A DNA stretch of 33,710 bases, from positions 1-33,710 of the forward strand of contig DVGV01000010.1 of the NCBI GenBank assembly GCA_018712545.1. The letters run 5' to 3'. Under the pieces are notes generated by a model. That model was not told where the DNA came from and ran no database searches. It saw only the letters and a list, made by a program, of their open reading frames with translations. Position 1 is the first letter of the stretch. Each line of letters opens with the position of its first letter. A program made the translations under genes and the position numbers. Below, piece by piece: positions 15,351-23,063 of the stretch. The DNA is from Candidatus Coprenecus merdigallinarum. Its GTDB lineage: Bacteria; Bacteroidota; Bacteroidia; Bacteroidales; UBA932.

Positions 15351-16667
15351 ATGGAAATATTTATAATACTTCTACTTATTCTACTCAACGGCCTCTTCTC
15401 CATGAGTGAGGTCGCTCTCATAAGCGCTAGAAAATCAAGTCTTACCGCAGATGCCAAAAAGGGCAGCCGGACAGCCAAAAACGTGCTCGGCCTGACGGAG
15501 AAGCCCAACAAGTTCCTCTCCACCGTCCAGATAGGCATCACCCTCATCGGTATCCTCACCGGTCTCTATTCCGGAGACTCGATAGCATACAAGTTCTCGG
15601 ACATCCTCGAGGGCTGGGGGCTCACTGAGAGCGTGGCCCAGCCTGTAGCCCAGGTGACCATCGTCATCGTCGTGACCTACCTGACCATAGTCCTCGGCGA
15701 GCTGGTGCCCAAGCGTCTGGGCATGGGTTCTCCCGAGAACATCGCCAAGGTAGTGTCCGGCCCGATGCTGGTCCTCTCCTGGATCGCCACCCCTTTTGTG
15801 TGGATTCTGGACAAGAGCACATCGCTCTTCACCAAGGCCTTCCACGTGGAGGAGAAGGAGTCGAAGGTGACTGAGGAGGAGATCAAGTCGATGGTGGCCG
15901 AGGGCAAGGAGGACGGCGAGGTGCAGGATGTGGAGCAGGACATCGTGGAGAGAGTGTTCTCCCTGGGTGACAGGAGCATCGAGTCGATAATGACCAGCCG
16001 CAACGAGATCATCTGGATAGACAGGGAGATGACCCGCGAGGAGATCAACACCCTCGTCCAGGAGCACCTCTTCGAGGTCTATCCCGTGGGTGACGGCAGT
16101 CTCGACGAGATAGTCGGGGTGGTCTACCTCAAGGACCTCTTCGGCAAGCTGGACAAGGACAAATTCTCCCTCGACGACATCATCCGCCCCGTGCAGTACT
16201 TCCACGAGTACACCGATGTATATAAGGTACTCGAGCAGATGAAGAAGGCCCACGTAACCTACGGTCTGGTCTGCGACGAGTTCGGAGTATGCCAGGGCAT
16301 AGTGACCTACAAGGATATCCTGGAGGGTCTGGTAGGCTCAATCGACGACGAGGAGGACGAGCCGGATATCATCGAGCGCAAGAGCGGCGGCTGGCTGGTG
16401 GACGGTCAGTGCCCCTTCTACGACTTTCTGGCCCACTTCGACATGGAGGATCTGGCGGCTGACAACGACTACAACACCGTCGGCGGTCTGATTCTCGAGA
16501 TGCTCGAGCACATCCCCCAGTCCGGCGAGTATGTGGACTGGAACGGTTTCCGCCTCGAGGTGGTGGACATGGACGGCCCGAGGATAGACAAGGTGCTGGT
16601 CAACAAGCTTCAGCCCGCTCCCGAGGATGAGGCCCGGGACGAAGAGAAGGAAAAGGATAAAGACTAA
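15351..16667 (+). CDS. CNNM/CorC-type membrane protein with DUF21, CBS pair and CorC_HlyC domains
   Basis: A 438-residue inner-membrane protein of the hemolysin-C/CorC group, members of which are linked to Mg2+ or other cation efflux. The N-terminal DUF21 domain (about 1-190) has hydrophobic segments at 1-19, 58-75, 98-118 and 135-153, with the conserved FSMSEVALISARKS at the first segment and LGELVPKRLG near 115-124. A CBS-domain pair follows (about 205-330, including IMTSRNEIIWI and the second CBS near 265-325), and then a CorC_HlyC domain (about 340-425). It is the first gene of a probable four-gene unit with the secreted TapB protein and the ABC exporter. Confidence 0.93.
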   Translation: MEIFIILLLILLNGLFSMSEVALISARKSSLTADAKKGSRTAKNVLGLTEKPNKFLSTVQIGITLIGILTGLYSGDSIAYKFSDILEGWGLTESVAQPVAQVTIVIVVTYLTIVLGELVPKRLGMGSPENIAKVVSGPMLVLSWIATPFVWILDKSTSLFTKAFHVEEKESKVTEEEIKSMVAEGKEDGEVQDVEQDIVERVFSLGDRSIESIMTSRNEIIWIDREMTREEINTLVQEHLFEVYPVGDGSLDEIVGVVYLKDLFGKLDKDKFSLDDIIRPVQYFHEYTDVYKVLEQMKKAHVTYGLVCDEFGVCQGIVTYKDILEGLVGSIDDEEDEPDIIERKSGGWLVDGQCPFYDFLAHFDMEDLAADNDYNTVGGLILEMLEHIPQSGEYVDWNGFRLEVVDMDGPRIDKVLVNKLQPAPEDEARDEEKEKDKD

Positions 16668-16687
16668 CGGTAAAAGCATAACGGACA

Positions 16688-17395
16688 ATGAAAAAAGGAA
16701 CCATTACAATGTTCGCAGCAATGTCCGCCGCAGCCCTTGCGCTGTCCGGCGGATATTCTGTTTCTGCACAGGACTACGACAAGTCGGGGTACTGCCCCAT
16801 CACCAAGGGCATGACCCTGGAATACGTCAATTATGACGCCGACGGAGCCCGTACCGGCTCTTTTATATTGAAGGTATCTGCAGTCGAGGGCACTCTCTTG
16901 AAGGGTACTGTGACATTCGACCAGTATTTCTACGATGCCGACGGCAAGCCATTTTTCGATGACAATGGCGGCAATCTCCCCATGGAGGTCACCGTCGGAG
17001 GTCCTGAAGGCACCGTCTCCCGCATGAGCGACGTTGGCAAGGTGATGAAGGTCCAGGACATCATGTCCAAGGGCGATGCCAGCAGCGTCCCCGCCGGCAT
17101 GAAGGTCGGAACCACGATTCCGGACGGATGCATCAAGGTGAAAATAGGCAAGATATCCGCAACCCTCTCCACTCAGAACCGTCAGGTGACGGAGCAGAAG
17201 AGCATCACAGTCCCTGCCGGGACATTCGACTGCTTCCTGATAAAGGAGGAGCAGGTGACCAAGACGGTGATGTCCAAGACCGAGCGCATAGAGACCTGGT
17301 ACGCGGCCGGCATCGGCTGCATCAGGCAGGCGGTATATGACCGCAAGGGCCGTCTGGACCACACCCAGGAGCTGGTATCCATCAAGTTCGAATAG
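16688..17395 (+). CDS. Secreted TapB-family protein of unknown function
   Basis: A 235-residue exported protein with a signal peptide (about 1-27, ending VSAQ). The mature part is predicted beta-rich. It starts with the CPITKGMTLEYVNYDADG strand pair, carries a VPAGTFDCFLIKEE motif near the C-terminal third, and ends with ETWYAAGIGCIRQAVYD. The combination of an N-terminal 'G..ley..yd..G' and a late 'vpaGtFdc..i' is typical of DUF3108/TapB-type proteins in Bacteroidota (recalled, not searched). It sits 20 bases after the CNNM gene and 15 before the ABC ATPase gene, so it is probably cotranscribed. A role in the cell envelope is likely but unproven. Confidence 0.8.
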   Translation: MKKGTITMFAAMSAAALALSGGYSVSAQDYDKSGYCPITKGMTLEYVNYDADGARTGSFILKVSAVEGTLLKGTVTFDQYFYDADGKPFFDDNGGNLPMEVTVGGPEGTVSRMSDVGKVMKVQDIMSKGDASSVPAGMKVGTTIPDGCIKVKIGKISATLSTQNRQVTEQKSITVPAGTFDCFLIKEEQVTKTVMSKTERIETWYAAGIGCIRQAVYDRKGRLDHTQELVSIKFE

Positions 17396-17410
17396 TATTT
17401 TCAAGACAAT

Positions 17411-18334
17411 ATGAACACGATAACCTGTAGGGACATAGTCAAGGTGTTCGGCACGTACACCGCCCTGAACCATGTCTCGATAGAAGTCCCCAAGGGGACT
17501 ATCTTCGGTCTGCTCGGCCCCAACGGTGCCGGCAAGACCACCCTCATCCGCATTATGAACCAGATCACGGTGCCCAATTCCGGTATCGTGCTCTTTAACG
17601 GCAACCCTGTCGTCCCTGACGACGTCTACCGCATCGGCTACCTCCCCGAGGAGAGGGGCCTCTACAAGAAGATGAAGGTAGGGGAGCAGGCCATGTATCT
17701 GGCCCGTCTCAAGGGACTCAGCCGCCAGCAGGCCATGACCGAACTCAAGAAATGGTTCGTGAAGTTCGGCATCGAGAGCTGGTGGAACAAGAAGGTGGAG
17801 GAACTCTCCAAGGGTATGGCCCAGAAGGTGCAGTTCATCACTACCGTCCTCCACAGACCCGAGCTGCTGATTCTTGACGAGCCTTTCTCCGGCTTTGACC
17901 CGGTCAACGCCCAGCTTATCCGCGACGAGATCCTGCGCATGAGGGACGAGGGCACGACGGTCATCCTCTCGACCCACAACATGGCTTCGGTGGAGGAACT
18001 CTGTGACAATATTGCCCTGATCAACAAGTCCAACCTCGTGGTTACCGGCGGTGTGGAGCAGATCCGCCGCGAGCACGGCCGCAACCAGGTGGAGGTGCTC
18101 TACCGTCCTTCGGAGGCTTCAGTGGAACTGTCCGGCTCACAGGTGCTCTCCCTCGCCTTCGATGTGGAGCACAAGGACATCCGCAGGGCCGTCTACGACG
18201 TGGCCAAGGGTACGCCTTCGGCTCAGATACTCTCGGAACTGGCCGGCAGCGGCATCGACGTGGTGTCCTACCGCGAGCTGATACCGAGCATGAACGATAT
18301 TTTCATCCAATTAGTAAAAGGGGAGGGCAAGTAA
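17411..18334 (+). CDS. ABC transporter ATP-binding protein (NatA-like exporter)
   Basis: A 307-residue cytosolic ATPase that powers the permease encoded one base downstream. Walker A GPNGAGKTT (about 36-44), signature LSKGM (132-136, a variant of LSGGQ), Walker B LLILDEP (152-158) with the D-loop and the switch His in STHN. Residues after about 225 form the C-terminal extension typical of NatA/CcmA-type ABC-2 exporters. Substrate is unknown; Na+ efflux (NatAB) is only one option for this family. Confidence 0.93.
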   Translation: MNTITCRDIVKVFGTYTALNHVSIEVPKGTIFGLLGPNGAGKTTLIRIMNQITVPNSGIVLFNGNPVVPDDVYRIGYLPEERGLYKKMKVGEQAMYLARLKGLSRQQAMTELKKWFVKFGIESWWNKKVEELSKGMAQKVQFITTVLHRPELLILDEPFSGFDPVNAQLIRDEILRMRDEGTTVILSTHNMASVEELCDNIALINKSNLVVTGGVEQIRREHGRNQVEVLYRPSEASVELSGSQVLSLAFDVEHKDIRRAVYDVAKGTPSAQILSELAGSGIDVVSYRELIPSMNDIFIQLVKGEGK

Positions 18335-18335
18335 T

Positions 18336-19688
18336 ATGGACTTCAAGAAGATACAACTCGTACTGGGACGTGAGTTCTCTATCCGCGTCAAGAAAAAATC
18401 ATTCATAATCACCACTATCGTCACGCCTATCCTGTTCGCGGCCCTGATGATCGTGCCCTCGCTGATAATGATGGCCGACTGGGACAAGGAAGTGAACAAG
18501 GTGATGGTGGTCGATGACTCCGGTGTCGTGGCCCAGGCCCTCGAGAGCGGGGCGACGATAGAGTATATTCTCCCCGACAACACTGACCTCGAGTTCATCA
18601 AGAACCATCTCGACAGCCTCGGAGTCTACGCCGTGATGTATGTCTCCCCTCTGGACACAGCCAACAACGTGACAGTGGACGCCTACGCCGCCAAGCAGAT
18701 CAACGCCAAGGTGAGCGATGCGATAAAGGATGACGTAAACAGCATCATCGAGCGCTACAAGCTCCAGCAGTACAATATCGAGAACTTCGACCAGATACAG
18801 GCGGACCTCAGCCACGAGGTGGACCTGAACACCTACATCGTCAGCGAGGACGGCGAGGACCGTGAGTCGATACTCGGCATCAACATGGCCATCTCCTTCA
18901 TCATGGGCTTCGTCATCTACATGTTCGTGACGATGTTCGGCAACATGGTCATGACCAGCGTCATCAACGAGAAATCCAACAGGATAGTCGAGGTCATCGT
19001 CTCCTCCGTCAAGCCCTTCGACCTGATGATAGGCAAGATCCTCGGCGTGGCGAGCGTGGCCCTCACCCAGTTCTTCATCTGGGTGATACTGACCCTGGCC
19101 ATAGTCTTCGGCTTCCAGCTCGCCATGGGCCCCGAACTGATGGGTGACCCCGAGGCCATGGAGCAGATGACCCAGATGGCCGGCATGGGTACCGAGCAGA
19201 TAACCGAGATGGCCCAGGCCTCCGACAGCGAGATGGCACAGGTATTCTCGGCCATCAAGGAGGTCAACTTCGGCCTCATCATCGGCTGCTTCCTGATTTA
19301 CTTCGTGCTCGGCTACCTGCTGTACGCCTCCCTCTTCGCAGCTATCGGTTCCGCAGTGGACAACGAGGCCGACACCCAGCAGCTCGTCCTGCCCGTGACC
19401 ATTCCCCTCATCATCGGTCTGCTGCTCATGCTCCAGGCCTTCCAGAACCCCGACAGCCAGCTGGCCTTCTGGGGCTCCATGATTCCCTTCACCTCCCCGA
19501 TGGTGATGCTCGCCCGCGTACCCTTCGAGGGCTGCGTCCAGACCTGGGAGCTGCTGCTGTCCATCGGGCTGCTGCTGATTACCTTCCTGATAGCTGTGTT
19601 CTTCTCCGGAAAGGTCTACCGTATCGGTATTCTGATGCACGGTACGAAGTACTCCTGGAAGGACATCTGGAAATGGTTAAAATACTGA
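18336..19688 (+). CDS. ABC-2 type transporter permease (NatB-like)
   Basis: A 450-residue inner-membrane permease. Hydrophobic segment near residues 25-48, then a large extracytoplasmic domain (about 50-180), then a cluster of five or six membrane segments in the C-terminal half (near 183-205, 230-262, 307-330, 345-365, 380-400 and 405-430). This is the ABC2_membrane_3 layout. An unusual Met-rich loop (about 268-305, with repeated Q-M-A-G-M and E-M-A-Q patterns) lies between segments. It starts one base after the ATPase stop, so the pair is translationally coupled. Its transcript probably ends in the palindromic element that begins three bases beyond its stop. Confidence 0.92.
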   Translation: MDFKKIQLVLGREFSIRVKKKSFIITTIVTPILFAALMIVPSLIMMADWDKEVNKVMVVDDSGVVAQALESGATIEYILPDNTDLEFIKNHLDSLGVYAVMYVSPLDTANNVTVDAYAAKQINAKVSDAIKDDVNSIIERYKLQQYNIENFDQIQADLSHEVDLNTYIVSEDGEDRESILGINMAISFIMGFVIYMFVTMFGNMVMTSVINEKSNRIVEVIVSSVKPFDLMIGKILGVASVALTQFFIWVILTLAIVFGFQLAMGPELMGDPEAMEQMTQMAGMGTEQITEMAQASDSEMAQVFSAIKEVNFGLIIGCFLIYFVLGYLLYASLFAAIGSAVDNEADTQQLVLPVTIPLIIGLLLMLQAFQNPDSQLAFWGSMIPFTSPMVMLARVPFEGCVQTWELLLSIGLLLITFLIAVFFSGKVYRIGILMHGTKYSWKDIWKWLKY

Positions 19689-19691
19689 TTC

Positions 19692-19810
19692 GGCGCGTCA
19701 TAGCGGGCAAACTGCGGCGTTGTCTTCGGCGGACGGCTCAGTCATTTACGTCAAGTAAACTCCTTCACCGTCCTCCTCGACGCCTTGCATTTTACCCACT
19801 CTGACGCACC
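19692..19810. repeat. 119-bp imperfect palindromic element
   Basis: A 45-base left arm (19692-19736, beginning GGCGCGTCA) is imperfectly complementary to a 43-base right arm (19768-19810, ending TGACGCACC). The loop between them holds a further short hairpin, TTTAC-GTCAA-GTAAA (19745-19759). It starts three bases after the ABC permease stop. It resembles a REP/MITE-type intergenic element and may act as a transcription terminator or 3' RNA stabiliser. Confidence 0.65.
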
Positions 19811-19895
19811 TCTGATGATGCTTTATTTAATTTGTGATGGTTTGCCTCTCTCCGGTATTTTCCGTTTTGGGATTAACTTTTGGAATGACGGCGTG

Positions 19896-19929
19896 TTTGA
19901 CATTGTTTAAGAATTAGAATTTAATTTTT
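19896..19929 (+). promoter_or_regulatory. Candidate promoter of the 5'-nucleotidase pair
   Basis: TTTG (19896-19899) and TAATTTTT (19922-19929, one mismatch to TAnnTTTG) are separated by 22 bases, slightly longer than the usual 19-21. The gene starts 12 bases after the -7 box, which would make a very short leader. Confidence 0.3.
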
Positions 19930-19941
19930 ACGATTTTTACG

Positions 19942-20697
19942 ATGAAGGATTGTAAGTTTTTATTTGTGGTTCCTGTGCTGCTTTTGGCGGGACAGCTGCT
20001 GAGTGCTCAGAACTTTGAGTACAAGTGGCAGAGGGTACACATGGACTCGACCTATGAGAGTTCGACGGTGTATCCGGTGGACAGCATCGTAGCGGAGCAT
20101 GAGGAGCAGATGGGCCCTCTGATGAAGGTGGTCATCTACTCCAGTGCTGAGATAGAGGAGGCCCAGCCCGAGAGCGCCCTGACCAACCTGGTGGCCGACA
20201 TGCTGATACACGCCGCGCAGCCTTATATCGACAACGATTATCCCACCATGTCCCTGACCAACATGGGCGGCATCCGCAGCAACTTCCCCAAGGGCGCGGT
20301 CCGCGTCTACGACATCTATTCCACCCTTCCGTTCAACAACTCGGTCGTAGTGGCCGTGATGAAGGGCAAGGATGTGCGGGAGATACTCGAGAACTTCGCT
20401 GAGCGTGAGCGCTTCGAGGCCCTCGGCGGAGTGCGTATACTGGTTGAGGACAAGGAGATAGAGAACTGCCTGATAGGAGGGCAGCCCTTGGAGGAGGACG
20501 GCCTGTATAACCTTGTGACCATCGATTTCCTGCTCGACGGCGGCGACCGCTTCCACATCGGCAGCGAGGCCGTCTCCATCAAGCGCACCGGCATAGTGAT
20601 GCGGGACGCTGCAGTGGCCTATCTGGAGGAACTCTCCGAATCCGGAGTGGTGCTGGAGAACAAGACGGACGGACGCGTAATCATTGACGAGGACTAA
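19942..20697 (+). CDS. 5'-nucleotidase C-terminal domain protein (exported)
   Basis: The substrate-binding half of a UshA-type 5'-nucleotidase as a separate 251-residue exported protein. The signal peptide covers about 1-22 (ending LLSAQ). Recognisable C-domain motifs are NLVADMLIHAA, LTNMGGIRSNFPKG and TLPFNNSVVVAVMKGKDV, and YNLVTIDFLLDGGDRF near residue 195, which in UshA contains the aromatic nucleotide-stacking residues. The metallophosphatase half is the next gene, six bases downstream. The domain order is thus reversed relative to the fused enzyme. The two products would need to associate for a UshA-like activity, or may act separately. Confidence 0.9.
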   Translation: MKDCKFLFVVPVLLLAGQLLSAQNFEYKWQRVHMDSTYESSTVYPVDSIVAEHEEQMGPLMKVVIYSSAEIEEAQPESALTNLVADMLIHAAQPYIDNDYPTMSLTNMGGIRSNFPKGAVRVYDIYSTLPFNNSVVVAVMKGKDVREILENFAERERFEALGGVRILVEDKEIENCLIGGQPLEEDGLYNLVTIDFLLDGGDRFHIGSEAVSIKRTGIVMRDAAVAYLEELSESGVVLENKTDGRVIIDED

Positions 20698-20703
20698 AAT
20701 CAG

Positions 20704-21561
20704 ATGACTCAAGTTATGAAAATGATGAACAATATCATATCCGTGGCGGCCGCCCTTCTGCTCTTCGCTGCCGCACCCGCTCTCACTGCCCAGGATCTGG
20801 TGATCCTGCATACCAATGACACTCATTCCCAGATAGAGGAGGTCCGCACCGGCAAGGGCGCCGGCACAGGAGGAGTACACCGCCGCGCCGAGTATTTCCA
20901 GCAGGTGCTTTCCCAGTACGGCAAGGACCACGTGCTGATAGTCGATGCCGGGGACTACAACCAGGGCACACCGTACTTTACGGTCTTTGGCGGAGACCTC
21001 GAGATGGAGGTGATGAACGCCCTTGGCTATGAGGTCGTGGCCATCGGCAACCACGAGTACGACAACGGAGTGGACGAGCTTGCCCGCCGTCTGTCCAAGG
21101 CAGAGTTCCAGACTGTCTGCGCCAACTACGATTTCTCCGGAACGGCTTTGGAGGGTCTGGTTAAGCCTTACGTCATCGTGGAGAAGGCAGGTAAGAAGAT
21201 AGGCATCTTCGGCCTGACTGTCCCTCTCCGGACCTTGGTCGCCAGGCAGAATCTGAAGGGTATCGTCTATATGGACGCTTTCGCCTCCGCTGACAAATGG
21301 GCCGACTACCTCAAGAATGTGGAGAAGTGCGACCTGGTCATCGCCCTGACCCACCTCGGTTACTCCGGCTATCCGGACCAGGCCAACGACGTCGCCCTTG
21401 CCAAGGACTCCGAGAACATCGACATCATCATCGGCGGCCACAGCCACACCTTCCTCAAGACCGACCGCGTCTACAAGAACCGCGTCGGCCGTGACGTCGT
21501 AGTCGTCCAGGCCGGAGCCCAGGGAGAATGGGTCGGTCGCTTCGACATCGACTTCAAGTAG
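20704..21561 (+). CDS. Metallophosphatase (catalytic half of a 5'-nucleotidase, exported)
   Basis: A 285-residue calcineurin-like metallophosphoesterase with a signal peptide (about 5-30, ending LTAQ). All dimetal motifs of the UshA N-domain are visible: HTNDTHSQ, VDAGDYNQGT, AIGNHEYDNG, ALTHLGY and IGGHSHT. The protein ends at about the point where the linker to the C-domain begins in UshA, so it is a stand-alone catalytic domain rather than a truncation. It starts six bases after its partner gene. The start at 20704 is kept; an in-frame ATG at 20716 would give a tighter signal peptide. Repeats begin about 45 bases past the stop. Confidence 0.93.
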   Translation: MTQVMKMMNNIISVAAALLLFAAAPALTAQDLVILHTNDTHSQIEEVRTGKGAGTGGVHRRAEYFQQVLSQYGKDHVLIVDAGDYNQGTPYFTVFGGDLEMEVMNALGYEVVAIGNHEYDNGVDELARRLSKAEFQTVCANYDFSGTALEGLVKPYVIVEKAGKKIGIFGLTVPLRTLVARQNLKGIVYMDAFASADKWADYLKNVEKCDLVIALTHLGYSGYPDQANDVALAKDSENIDIIIGGHSHTFLKTDRVYKNRVGRDVVVVQAGAQGEWVGRFDIDFK

Positions 21562-22064
21562 CTGTCAGCCATCAAGTAGCCGTCCTCCTTCTCCCGGCCT
21601 TTCCCACCTTCGGAAGGTGTGCAGTTTTTCCGCGAAATCGTCCCACCTTCTGAAGGTGAGTATTCTCGCCATGTCCGCCACAGCGTCTGTAGCCGCGTTT
21701 TCCTTCCGCTCCGGCCTTTCGCACCTTCGGAAGGTGTGCAGTTTTCCCGCGAAATCGTCCCACCTTCGGAAGGTGAGTATTCTCGCCATGTCCGCCACAG
21801 CGTCTGTAGCCGCGTTTTCCTTCCGTTCCGGCCTTTCCCACCTTCGGAAGGTGTGCAGTTTTTCCGCGAAATCGTCCCACCTTCGGAAGGTGAGTTCGTT
21901 AAGGTGCCGGGAGAAGTGGTCTTTTGCCACTACCTTCTGGATTTCGTTATAAGCCGACAGGCTTAAGTGCAGCATTCCACCCCTTCGGAAGGAGTGAGCG
22001 GGCCTTTTCAGGAGCAGTGCCTGTTGTAGGCATTGTGGAGCCGTTCTCTTTGTGGTGAGGCCAA
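21562..22064. other. Intergenic region between the metallophosphatase and Fic genes
   Basis: About 500 bases occupied mainly by the 117-bp repeats. The remainder (21893-22064) contains one degenerate palindrome copy and no credible gene. A transcript end for both convergent flanking genes is expected here; the palindromes could supply it. Confidence 0.65.
21605..21892. repeat. Tandem 117-bp repeats carrying six CACCTTCGGAAGGTG palindromes
   Basis: The palindrome (arms CACCTTC/GAAGGTG around one base) starts at 21605, 21644, 21722, 21761, 21839 and 21878, so spacings alternate 39 and 78 bases. This gives two complete 117-base units and part of a third, differing from each other at about four positions. 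After odd copies the text is TGTGCAG, and after even copies AGTATTCTCGCC. One copy has T for G in the centre (21651). A degenerate copy (CCTTCGGAAGG) is near 21982. Because 39 and 117 are multiples of three, several frames stay open through it on both strands, but none looks like a gene. Confidence 0.85.
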
Positions 22065-22964
22065 TTAATACTTGATCCGGAAGTAGTCCAGTACCGATTT
22101 GTAGTTGTCCTGTGCTGACAGACATGTGTCAGTCAAGTACCCTGGAACGTGTGGCCATTCCCTGAGACCGCGGTAGTAGAACATCTTCAGGTCATCCGTG
22201 ATGATGAACGGTACGATTCCGTAATTGAGGCACTCTTTGAACATGATAAGCCGTCCTACGCGTCCATTGCCGTCCTGAAACGGATGTATGGACTCGAAGC
22301 GTTGATGGAAGTCGAGTATGTCCTCAAATTTAATGTCGCGCTTTGCCTTATACTCTTTTAGCAATGAACGTATAGCCGCTCCGACTTTTTGGGGAGCAAC
22401 TGTCTCCATCCCTCCGACCTCATTCGGCAGACGCTTATATTCACCGACGGCAAACCATGAATTTGGAGCATCGGAAGTACCTGATTTCAACAGTCGGTGC
22501 AACAGTTTGATCATGCTCTCAGAGAGAGGCTCGCAGGCATGGTCAATGATGAAGTCGATGCATCGGAAGTGGTTGGTAGTCCCGATTATATCATCAACAT
22601 TGATCGCTCCGTCGGTAATGCCGATGGTGTTTGTCTCGAAGATGTACCGCGTCTGCTCTTTCGTAAGGCGGCTGCCTTCTATGTGGTTGGAGTTATAGGT
22701 CAGGTCTATCTGAGTTCTGTGGTAGATGCTGCCTTTGATTTTCCCGTTTTTCTGTTCGCGTAAAGCATTCAGGAGCGGGGAAATCCTCTTTCGGGCATTC
22801 TTTCTGGATGGCAACGGTGCCTCTGTCGGAATATTCCATGTCTTTCCGACTAAATATGCTCCGGGCAGTTTACCCTGAACGCAATAATTACGTACTGTCC
22901 GTTCTGCAATTCCGTGGGACGCGGCGTATTCTTTTACTGAGATGAAATCCATATCAATCGGCAT
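22065..22964 (-). CDS. Fic-domain protein with N-terminal helix-turn-helix
   Basis: Predicted AMP-transferase (Fic/DOC fold) of 299 residues. The active-site motif HPFQDGNGRVGR (227-238) fits HPFxxGNGRxxR with catalytic His227. An inhibitory motif S-N-H-I-E-G (92-97, form [S/T]xxxE[G/N]) precedes the Fic core, so it belongs to the self-inhibited class II type. Residues about 5-50 read as a short excisionase/MerR-like helix-turn-helix (ISVKEYAASHGIAERTVRNY, then GKLPGAYLVGKTWNIP). This adds possible DNA binding. A perfect 26-base palindrome lies over its promoter, so autoregulation is plausible. The gene is visibly more AT-rich than its neighbours and flanked by repeats, suggesting horizontal acquisition. 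No antitoxin gene is adjacent. An alternative start is the ATG four codons downstream. Confidence 0.92.
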   Translation of the reverse strand: MPIDMDFISVKEYAASHGIAERTVRNYCVQGKLPGAYLVGKTWNIPTEAPLPSRKNARKRISPLLNALREQKNGKIKGSIYHRTQIDLTYNSNHIEGSRLTKEQTRYIFETNTIGITDGAINVDDIIGTTNHFRCIDFIIDHACEPLSESMIKLLHRLLKSGTSDAPNSWFAVGEYKRLPNEVGGMETVAPQKVGAAIRSLLKEYKAKRDIKFEDILDFHQRFESIHPFQDGNGRVGRLIMFKECLNYGIVPFIITDDLKMFYYRGLREWPHVPGYLTDTCLSAQDNYKSVLDYFRIKY

Positions 22965-22983
22965 AGAAACATTTATAACTGGA

Positions 22984-22991
22984 CAAATATA
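22984..22991 (-). promoter_or_regulatory. -7 box of the Fic gene
   Basis: Minus-strand TATATTTG is a perfect TAnnTTTG. A TTG (23016-23014) 22 bases upstream can serve as -33 and lies inside the palindrome. Transcription would start only about a dozen bases before the ATG. Confidence 0.65.
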
Positions 22992-22995
22992 GTAA

Positions 22996-23021
22996 TTTTC
23001 TTGCCGATATCGGCAAGAAAA
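22996..23021. promoter_or_regulatory. Perfect 26-base palindrome, candidate operator of the HTH-Fic gene
   Basis: Each half reads TTTTCTTGCCGAT, with the dyad axis between 23008 and 23009 and no mismatch. It covers the -33 region of the Fic promoter and ends four bases from the -7 box, a classic position for a repressor site. The candidate binder is the HTH of the Fic protein itself. Confidence 0.65.
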
Positions 23022-23063
23022 AACGGAAGGAGTGAGATGTTCAAAGCCGCTACTTGAAAGTGG

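Noticed and set aside
16664-18076. A 470-codon open frame on the minus strand opposite the TapB and ABC ATPase genes
   Set aside because: It is antisense to two well-supported genes, has no family motifs and shows the His/Asp/Leu/Val-rich composition expected from reverse reading of GC-rich codons.
19960-21447. A 495-codon open frame on the minus strand opposite the 5'-nucleotidase genes
   Set aside because: Antisense shadow of two proteins with clear catalytic motifs; no signal or domain of its own.
21605-21892. CRISPR array
   Set aside because: The segments between palindromes are themselves repeated, not unique spacers, and there are no cas genes.
21565-22125. Several open frames through the 117-bp repeats, giving 39-residue peptide repeats
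   Set aside because: Frames are open on both strands simply because the unit length is a multiple of three and contains no stops; one frame also overlaps the end of the Fic gene and none has a credible start or signal.
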